Assembly (NCBI GenBank): GCA_024743255.1
Contig: JANSWY010000039.1
Location: 1 to 41,430, forward strand
Direction of reading: 5' to 3'
DNA: 41,430 bases
Source of the DNA: a bacterium
GTDB taxonomy: Bacteria; Bacteroidota; Bacteroidia; Cytophagales; Cyclobacteriaceae
Within the stretch, counting starts at the first letter, position 1; every line of letters begins with the position of its first letter. The translations under genes were made by a program, and so were the position numbers. A model generated the notes under the pieces. The model was not told the origin of the DNA and did not search any database. It was given only the letters and a program-made list of their open reading frames with translations. Positions 35,317-41,430 of the stretch are shown here, piece after piece.

Positions 35317-35886
35317 TTAGCTACCGGAATCTAATATGGTAGCAAATGCACCGTACCTTTTATGATGAGATAGACTGGCAGCATAAGTCTTCTTAGATTT
35401 TACATCCATCAATGTCGGGATTTTAGAATCTAAGAAATTAACAGATATCTCATGGTTAGAGCTTAGATACTGAACAGAAAGTTCTCTCAGAACTGCAGAT
35501 TCAGAACTCTTTGAATTTGAAATGTCGAATAATTCCCAGATTGGAGGTTGACTTTTAAGTCCGTAAGCTATGGCAATAGCTTTTGTATCATCAATCCACA
35601 CCTTGCCTATTGCATGTTCCGATTTGAACGTGATTTCAACTTCTGGTCCAGATGTTACAGACTGAATTTGAATTTCAATCAATTTAGGATCGAACGTATC
35701 TTCCAGTCTATGAAATTTGTAGACCGCTTCTTTAGCAGCCCAATAAATCCAATAAACCTGGGAGTCACTTATTCTTTCTGGAAACTTGTTATGATTTTCG
35801 TTTCGATGGCTGATGAAACGAAGATGAGATCGATCTCTGGGTTTTAATGTAGGGTCCTTGAGATCGACCACATCTATGCCGATCAT
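35317..35886 (-). CDS. 4'-phosphopantetheinyl transferase superfamily protein
   Basis: 189 residues. It has the two family signatures: GIDVVDL (Asp5, Asp8) at the N-terminus and WAAKEAVYK (Glu53, Lys57), which bind Mg and CoA. Near the C-terminus, SLSHHKRYGAFAT resembles the SLSH segment of the family. It should attach phosphopantetheine to the Ser of the acyl carrier protein encoded directly upstream; its ATG overlaps the ACP stop by one base (TAATG). A transferase placed with its carrier suggests that the housekeeping AcpS does not, or poorly, serve this ACP. Last gene of the eight-gene operon. Confidence 0.85.
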   Translation of the reverse strand: MIGIDVVDLKDPTLKPRDRSHLRFISHRNENHNKFPERISDSQVYWIYWAAKEAVYKFHRLEDTFDPKLIEIQIQSVTSGPEVEITFKSEHAIGKVWIDDTKAIAIAYGLKSQPPIWELFDISNSKSSESAVLRELSVQYLSSNHEISVNFLDSKIPTLMDVKSKKTYAASLSHHKRYGAFATILDSGS

Positions 35887-36140
35887 TATTTTTCGGCAAT
35901 TTTTGCTTCTATTACTCCGATAGCCTCACCAACAGTATTCATCTGATTGATTGAGTTATCATCGATCATTATGTCATATTTCTCCTCTATATCCAATACG
36001 ATATCAACAATATTGGCAGAGTTGATTTTTAAGTCATTGATTAATTCCATGGTGTCAGAAAGATTTCCAAGAAGTTCTTTCTCCATTACATAAGGGTCAA
36101 TGATGTCTTTAAGCTCGTTTCTGATTGCTTCTTTTTCCAT
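35886..36140 (-). CDS. Dedicated acyl carrier protein
   Basis: 84 residues, acidic and helical. The carrier site is Ser41 in NDLKINSANIVDIVLDIEEK, with NSA in place of the usual DSL, so it is not a standard FAS II AcpP. Bacteria that make sphingolipids often have a special ACP next to the palmitoyltransferase gene; the context here is the same. It would hold the acyl chain for the ketosynthase, dehydratase and reductase encoded upstream and perhaps deliver it to the SPT-type enzyme or the acyltransferase. It is 2 bases after the ketosynthase gene. Confidence 0.88.
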   Translation of the reverse strand: MEKEAIRNELKDIIDPYVMEKELLGNLSDTMELINDLKINSANIVDIVLDIEEKYDIMIDDNSINQMNTVGEAIGVIEAKIAEK

Positions 36141-36142
36141 TA

Positions 36143-37426
36143 TTATACTTCTAATTTTCTTAAGACGATCGCACTGTTTACATCGCCAAAGCCAAAATTA
36201 GCTTTAATTACAGTATTAACCTCAACATTTCTCGACTCAGTGCTAATTTTTTGTGCACAAATCAGATTTTCAACCGATGGATGTACTTCTCCGCAGTTGA
36301 TAGTTGGGTGAATGAAGCCATTATTCATTTGTAGAAGTGAAGCTACAATTTCCACACTACCGGCACCCGCAATGGAATGTCCGATCATGGATTTTGTAGA
36401 ATTCACATATGGGAAATTACATCCAGATCTTCCAAGTGCTTCAGACCAGTTTTTGATTTCTAATGGGTCAGCCATTGTAGAGGTAAGGTGTCCAGAAACC
36501 AAATCGATTTCCTGAGGATCAATTCCTGCTTCATTTACAGCTGACTTGATACATGCCTGAACAGCTTGTGAATTAGGAGCAGTCATAGTACCACCATTTC
36601 TTTGGCCACCAGAGTTCAAACCAGTTCCAACGATCTCAGCATATATTTTAGCTCCTCTTTCCATTGCGCTCTCTAAAGATTCAATCATCAAAGCGCCACT
36701 TCCGGCAGCTGGAACAAATCCAGCAGAAGATGAGCTTAAAGGTCTACTTCCGCCAGTAGGATTATCATTTGAATCACGGCAAAGTACTCTTAATGCATCA
36801 AAAGCTCCCCAGATATATCTTCCTTCCCCTTCTGAGCTTCCGCAAAGCATTCTTTTCGCTTTTCCTGATTTTATATACTCATATCCCAGGATTACAGCCT
36901 CTGTTCCACTGCTACATGCAGATGAATTACAGATAATTCTGTTTCCAAATCCTAAAATCTGGTTAAGATATGCACTTGCACCGCTATTCATTGATTGAGT
37001 AGATGACCAGGTTCCAAGTCTCCTGGTATTTCCATTGTCAATCATATTTATTTTTTCACCTACGAAGCTGTCTAATCCCAGTGCCCCAGCTCCAAATACA
37101 ATTCCAGTATCTGGATCATAACGCTCAGGATCTATTTCAAAGCCAGCATCTTTAAAAGCTTCTATGCCGGCTAAGCACCCGTAGATTACTCCACTATTTT
37201 CAACTTTTTTAGCAATAAGCTCAGGTAAGAGCTCTTGTTTGTATTCATCAGTAACAACCGGCGTACCTGCAATCTGACAGCCAAACTTAAGTTCTTTCAG
37301 ATCCTCTCTGTATTTGATTCCAGAGATACCGTTCTTAAGAGCGTGTAGATAATTACTGATTCCTGTACCATTGGGTGCAACAACACCCATTCCTGTAATG
37401 ACAACCCTAGTTTGATCCAAACTCAT
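36143..37426 (-). CDS. Beta-ketoacyl-ACP synthase (FabF-like)
   Basis: 427 residues, full length for a KAS II. The catalytic triad is present: Cys171 in NSSACSSGTEA, His313 in SGHLTSTMADPLE and His350 in KSMIGHSIAGAG, with Lys345. It condenses malonyl-ACP with a growing acyl chain. The box around His313 differs from the usual HGTGT, which suggests a specialised condensing enzyme such as those of aryl-polyene or lipid clusters. Its start overlaps the dehydratase gene by 20 bases. No ketoreductase of the classical FabG type is in the visible operon, so it may borrow one or use the adjacent SDR. Confidence 0.92.
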   Translation of the reverse strand: MSLDQTRVVITGMGVVAPNGTGISNYLHALKNGISGIKYREDLKELKFGCQIAGTPVVTDEYKQELLPELIAKKVENSGVIYGCLAGIEAFKDAGFEIDPERYDPDTGIVFGAGALGLDSFVGEKINMIDNGNTRRLGTWSSTQSMNSGASAYLNQILGFGNRIICNSSACSSGTEAVILGYEYIKSGKAKRMLCGSSEGEGRYIWGAFDALRVLCRDSNDNPTGGSRPLSSSSAGFVPAAGSGALMIESLESAMERGAKIYAEIVGTGLNSGGQRNGGTMTAPNSQAVQACIKSAVNEAGIDPQEIDLVSGHLTSTMADPLEIKNWSEALGRSGCNFPYVNSTKSMIGHSIAGAGSVEIVASLLQMNNGFIHPTINCGEVHPSVENLICAQKISTESRNVEVNTVIKANFGFGDVNSAIVLRKLEV

Positions 37427-37871
37427 TTTCGTTAATTACCATTCCGGAGAATTCTCCGCGACAAACTTCTTTACCACTATGGCGATTGAAACATCGTATT
37501 CGGCATTTTAACTTGTTGAATCGAAAGTAAACTTTTTCCGATTTGACTTCTAAAGTGTCTCCGGGAAGGACTGGAGCTAAATACTCAACATTGGCAGAAG
37601 AAAATACTGGCAATATTGGTGTATTTGGATCTGATTCTTGCTGACTTTTCAGGTAGATGCCTAAGCAAACTAGCCCGATTTGAGCCATGATTTCAGTTAC
37701 AATTACTCCAGGTGTAACAGGTTTTGACGGAAAATGACCCTCAAAGAAATACTCGTCTTCTTTGATCTGATAAACTCCCTGTGCTCCGTTCTCATCCACA
37801 TGATCTAATTGATCAACAAACAAGAAAGGTTTCTTGTAAGGGAGAAGTTTGATTATTTCATCTGTTGTCAT
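37407..37871 (-). CDS. 3-hydroxyacyl-ACP dehydratase (FabZ-like)
   Basis: 154 residues from the ATG at 37871, which overlaps the SDR stop as TGATG; a GTG one codon earlier is less likely. Hot-dog fold with YKKPFLFVDQL, the catalytic His46 in FFEGHFPSKPVTPG and Glu60 in VIVTEIMAQIG, all at FabZ positions. It removes water from 3-hydroxyacyl-ACP. Length is normal for the family. Its place between a ketosynthase and an enoyl-reductase-like SDR makes a fatty-acid-type cycle on the dedicated ACP likely. Confidence 0.92.
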   Translation of the reverse strand: MTTDEIIKLLPYKKPFLFVDQLDHVDENGAQGVYQIKEDEYFFEGHFPSKPVTPGVIVTEIMAQIGLVCLGIYLKSQQESDPNTPILPVFSSANVEYLAPVLPGDTLEVKSEKVYFRFNKLKCRIRCFNRHSGKEVCRGEFSGMVINENEFGSN

Positions 37872-38641
37872 CACATGAAGTTTTCACCTCCGTCAACATG
37901 GATTAAACTTCCTGATACCCATTGAGCTTCGTCTCTGGAAAGCAGGTAAACCACGTTAGCTACATCCTCCGGAGTGGTAGTTCTGTGATGAGGATTTCTC
38001 TCCTTGGCACCATTTATAAGTTGTTCGTAACCAGGAATCAGTTGTAACGACGGTGTGTCAGTTACCCCAGCCTGGATTGTGTTAAGCGTTATTCCTTCAG
38101 GAGCCAATTCAACAGCTAAATACTTCATCATAGTCTCAAGTGCTGCTTTCGCCATGGCCACAGCACCGTAACCACTCCAATACTTATTGTTTCCCTCTGA
38201 AGTCAACGCAATCACCCTCGACCCCCAAACAATTAGGTTTAATTTTTTTAATTTTTGTACCCACGTAAGTAAATTGGACCCCATTGCATTAATTGTCAGG
38301 GTTATATCGGTTTCATTTAATGTTGAATTTTCTCCGATAAATGGCTTTAAATTACCTCTGGATACGGCATGAACAACCATTTTAATGCCGTTTTCACCAA
38401 CAGTGGTCTTTATTTGCTCAAGACTTTCGTCAATTTTATCATGATTAGTAGCATCGTAGTTTAATGCTAAGAATCCTTTAGCAGCGCCTTTTATTTCTTC
38501 AAACTCCTTCTCTACAGTTTCTAAAACCGATCTTCTGTCACGGTGAATAATGATGATACCAAATCCTTCTTGTGCTAATTTTTTTGCTGATGCCAGGCCA
38601 ATCCCGCTTGACCCCCCAATTATTAATGCCCAATTACTCAT
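37871..38641 (-). CDS. SDR oxidoreductase, enoyl-ACP reductase (FabL)-like
   Basis: 256 residues from the ATG at 38641 (a TTG at 38647 is less likely). NAD(P)-binding GGSSGIGLAS at 9-18. The active site has Tyr158 in SGYGAVAMAKAAL and Lys165, that is Y-x6-K, the spacing of enoyl reductases and not the Y-x3-K of ketoreductases. The following KYLAVELAPEGITLN, the DTPSLQLIPGYEQL stretch and the end VSGSLIHVDGG resemble FabL as I remember it. It probably makes the saturated acyl-ACP of the cycle. A ketoreductase role is the alternative. It overlaps the GNAT gene by 8 bases. Confidence 0.75.
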   Translation of the reverse strand: MSNWALIIGGSSGIGLASAKKLAQEGFGIIIIHRDRRSVLETVEKEFEEIKGAAKGFLALNYDATNHDKIDESLEQIKTTVGENGIKMVVHAVSRGNLKPFIGENSTLNETDITLTINAMGSNLLTWVQKLKKLNLIVWGSRVIALTSEGNNKYWSGYGAVAMAKAALETMMKYLAVELAPEGITLNTIQAGVTDTPSLQLIPGYEQLINGAKERNPHHRTTTPEDVANVVYLLSRDEAQWVSGSLIHVDGGENFM

Positions 38642-39758
38642 TCTCAAACATTTTTATGAAACACCTTCTTGTGATATCGTTATTGGTGTCATATTCATTC
38701 CATAAATTCAATACATTGTGGTTGTCCATCAGCATAGGTCCTGTAGCGGCGGTTTTAACGCCATTTTTGATATATGCCTGAAACATTTGTTCAAATATCA
38801 AAACATTAGCTCCTAGTTTCTGGTACTCAGGATCCACACCAATCAGGAATAGATCCATATCGTCATTTCCTTTCAAGGCCTTCAACACATGAATGAATCC
38901 AAATGGGAACAAACTTCCTTTAGCTTTATTCAATGCTTTAGAAAATGAAGGAAGAGATAAAGCAAATCCAATTACCTCATCTTCCTCGTTGACAATGATG
39001 CTCACATACTCGCGACGAACAAATCCAAAATATTGATCAACATAATAATCAATCTGCTTTTCAGTCAAAGGATAATATCCGTATAAGTGACTATAAGCCT
39101 TATTCAATACGTCGAATACTCCGGGGGCATATTTTAGGAGCTCCTTATTTTTTTTGAATTTTTTTGCTTTCAGGTTGAATCGGTTGGCGATTATGCTGGC
39201 AGATCTTTCCAGTCTTCTTGGCATTTCTGCAGGGATATTTCCCCTTATCTCCACCCAATCACAAGCTTTCTCAAATCCATATCGCTCAAAGAAGTCTTTG
39301 TAGTAAGGGTAATTGTAAATAGTTGCCTGAGTAGCTAAGTGATCAAACCCTGAGATTAAACAACCTTCAAAATCAAGATCAGTGAAACCTAATGGTCCGT
39401 GGAGACCCTTAAGGTTATTTTCTATTGCCCAGTTTTTAGCGGTATTCATCAAAGCTTCAAAGACTTCATAGTCTTCAGTGAAATCAATCCACCCAAATCT
39501 TGCAACTGGGTTTTCTTTGATTTCTTCTCCATGAATAATTCCAGCAATTCTACCAACAATTTTACCATCCTTCTTAGCAATCCAGTATTCCGCTTGACAG
39601 TGGTCAAATGCTGGATTTTTAGTTTTGTCCAATGTGCCTTTTTCAAAGCTCTTCAAAGGAATCACAAAATTTGGATTGCCTTTGTAAAGATCAATTTGGA
39701 ACTGGATGAATTGGTTAAGTTGCTTATTGGTTTCAACTTTCTCAATTACGATTGACAT
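38634..39758 (-). CDS. GNAT-fold N-acyltransferase, candidate bacterial ceramide synthase
   Basis: 374 residues with two GNAT-like halves: EYWIAKKDGKIVGRIAGII (~57-75) with GWIDFTEDYEVFEALM in the first, and VNEEDEVIGFALSLPS then FLIGVDPEYQKLGANVLIFE in the second. This layout matches a Bacteroidota family usually annotated only as GNAT or hypothetical. In Caulobacter the N-acyltransferase that makes ceramide in bacteria belongs to the GNAT class and lies near serine palmitoyltransferase. Here the gene lies 5 bases after a CerR-like reductase gene and two genes after SPT. Ceramide synthase is therefore the leading proposal; it rests on context and fold, not on a confirmed signature. Confidence 0.65.
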   Translation of the reverse strand: MSIVIEKVETNKQLNQFIQFQIDLYKGNPNFVIPLKSFEKGTLDKTKNPAFDHCQAEYWIAKKDGKIVGRIAGIIHGEEIKENPVARFGWIDFTEDYEVFEALMNTAKNWAIENNLKGLHGPLGFTDLDFEGCLISGFDHLATQATIYNYPYYKDFFERYGFEKACDWVEIRGNIPAEMPRRLERSASIIANRFNLKAKKFKKNKELLKYAPGVFDVLNKAYSHLYGYYPLTEKQIDYYVDQYFGFVRREYVSIIVNEEDEVIGFALSLPSFSKALNKAKGSLFPFGFIHVLKALKGNDDMDLFLIGVDPEYQKLGANVLIFEQMFQAYIKNGVKTAATGPMLMDNHNVLNLWNEYDTNNDITRRCFIKMFENE

Positions 39759-39763
39759 CCTGA

Positions 39764-40729
39764 TTAAATGAGTTTGTTACTACGATAATAATTTAATGTA
39801 TCTTCAAAACCTGCCTTAAGATCATATTTGATTTCCAGAGGAATTGATTTGCGCTCCTCGGAAAAATCATGATCCCAACTTCTACTAATTTCAAAATGCT
39901 TTTCTGAAGTAAGAGTTGGTGTAAATCTGAAGATTTTAGCGAAAATAGTGATAATTCCCATAGCAAACCGCGCAACGAAGAAAGGTAGCCGGAAAGAAAT
40001 GGATTTTTTATTAATAGTAGATTCAATAGCTGCTTTCATATCACCATGAGTATAGACGCTTGAATCTTCAAGTGGAATTGTTTGATTTACGTGCTGTTCT
40101 GATAGTTTAATTACATTAACAGCAGCATCTGCCCCATGAATCATGGTGATTTTCTGATCTTTTGGGTTGATCATAGGGTAAAGCCCCATTTTGACAACCT
40201 TGAACAAAGGCAAGAATGAAAAATCTCTTGGTCCGTATATAGCAGTCGGTCGGAAAATCATATATGATAGTCCTGAATCCTTGACAACTTTTTCAGCTTT
40301 TAATTTGCTTGATCCATATGCAGAAACAGGTCCGTCAAAACCAACTGGCCCCATTGCGGCTAGTGATGAGATCAAGGTAAACTTCCCCTTTTCTCCCAGA
40401 ATACCTGATTCCTTTATTGAGTTTATCAGTAATTCAGTAATTCCGGTATTCACTGTGAAAAACAGGGTGGAGTCAATTGTATTGGTAACAGCAGCATTGT
40501 GAACTACAAGGTCAAATTCGCCTTGGTTTTCTTTTAGTTCGGTAAGTGACTCTGTAAGCTTTGATTGATCTCGGTAGTTAACTGTGATGAGCGAGCAATT
40601 TAGCCCGGAAATAAATTGGACATCAGCATTTTGCCTGTGAGCGGCAAAAACCTGATGTCCAAGTTGGATGGCTTGTTCTACCAAATGGCCACCCAAAAAT
40701 CCATTTGCTCCTGTAATTAGAACTTTCAC
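39764..40729 (-). CDS. Extended SDR (NAD-dependent epimerase/dehydratase type), candidate 3-ketosphinganine reductase
   Basis: 321 residues. The GTG start at 40729 abuts the SPT stop (TAA at 40732-40730), leaving no gap. Nucleotide-binding GANGFLGGHL at 7-16; active site Tyr and Lys in SAYGSSKLKAEK; IYGPRD as in extended SDRs. In bacterial sphingolipid pathways the reductase of the keto intermediate is of this epimerase-like class and not the eukaryotic type, and it sits beside SPT. The same reaction on a sulfonolipid precursor is equally possible. There is a hydrophobic segment near 250 (ARFAMGIITIFAKIF), so it may bind the membrane. Confidence 0.78.
   Translation of the reverse strand: MKVLITGANGFLGGHLVEQAIQLGHQVFAAHRQNADVQFISGLNCSLITVNYRDQSKLTESLTELKENQGEFDLVVHNAAVTNTIDSTLFFTVNTGITELLINSIKESGILGEKGKFTLISSLAAMGPVGFDGPVSAYGSSKLKAEKVVKDSGLSYMIFRPTAIYGPRDFSFLPLFKVVKMGLYPMINPKDQKITMIHGADAAVNVIKLSEQHVNQTIPLEDSSVYTHGDMKAAIESTINKKSISFRLPFFVARFAMGIITIFAKIFRFTPTLTSEKHFEISRSWDHDFSEERKSIPLEIKYDLKAGFEDTLNYYRSNKLI

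Positions 40730-41430
<701 letters not shown>

Overview
The window comes from a member of the Bacteroidota, most likely a Cytophagales-type gliding or marine genus; I cannot name the genus. The evidence is AT-rich coding sequence, promoters of the Bacteroidota type (TAnnTTTG at -7), a Rhs protein built in the Bacteroidota style, a TonB-dependent receptor, paired DUF3857/transglutaminase proteins, a LytTR two-component system with a TPR histidine kinase, a secreted glycosidase with a type IX secretion tail, and a sphingolipid/sulfonolipid-type operon.

Layout. (1) 1-6463, + strand: the C-terminal 5.4 kb of a giant surface or secreted Rhs/YD-repeat polymorphic toxin with at least six Ig-like modules. 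Its toxin tip (5386-6093) is cut off by one in-frame TAA, and a SUKH/SMI1-type immunity gene follows one base later. (2) 6754-11652, + strand: an outer-membrane barrel-like protein and two exported DUF3857 proteins, one with a degenerate and one with an intact transglutaminase site. (3) About 11.68-17.77 kb, - strand: a ~6 kb integrated mobilizable element with tyrosine integrase, two uncharacterised proteins, an excisionase-like HTH protein, ParA, a small basic protein and a MobV-like relaxase. It carries iteron-like repeats and probably split the transglutaminase gene from its terminator. (4) 17964-22258, + strand: an exported alpha/beta-barrel-like protein, a membrane-anchored AraC-type regulator and a TonB-dependent receptor.

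(5) 27284-22272, - strand: five overlapping genes encoding a YARHG lipoprotein, an amidase_2 lipoprotein, a GT-C-like membrane protein, an unusual protein joining a possible clan-CD (caspase-like) domain to a methyltransferase, and a divergent glutamate/aspartate racemase. I recognise no described system with this composition. (6) 27478-28893, + strand: a repeat-containing lipoprotein. (7) 31579-28902, - strand: a LytS/LytTR-type two-component system, divergent from a GH5-CBM-type IX glycosidase (31789-34521). Three 11-bp-phased repeats lie between them. (8) 34790-35251, + strand: a small lipoprotein.

(9) 41430-35317, - strand: eight almost gapless genes encoding an SPT-type alpha-oxoamine synthase (open at the window edge), an extended SDR resembling bacterial ketosphinganine reductase, a GNAT-fold protein that is a candidate ceramide synthase, an enoyl-reductase-like SDR, a FabZ-like dehydratase, a FabF-like ketosynthase, an acyl carrier protein and a phosphopantetheinyl transferase. 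The simplest reading is a self-contained factory that makes a special acyl-ACP and builds it into a sphingolipid or sulfonolipid.

No rRNA, tRNA or CRISPR array was seen. All functional statements come from reading motifs by eye; no database search was run.
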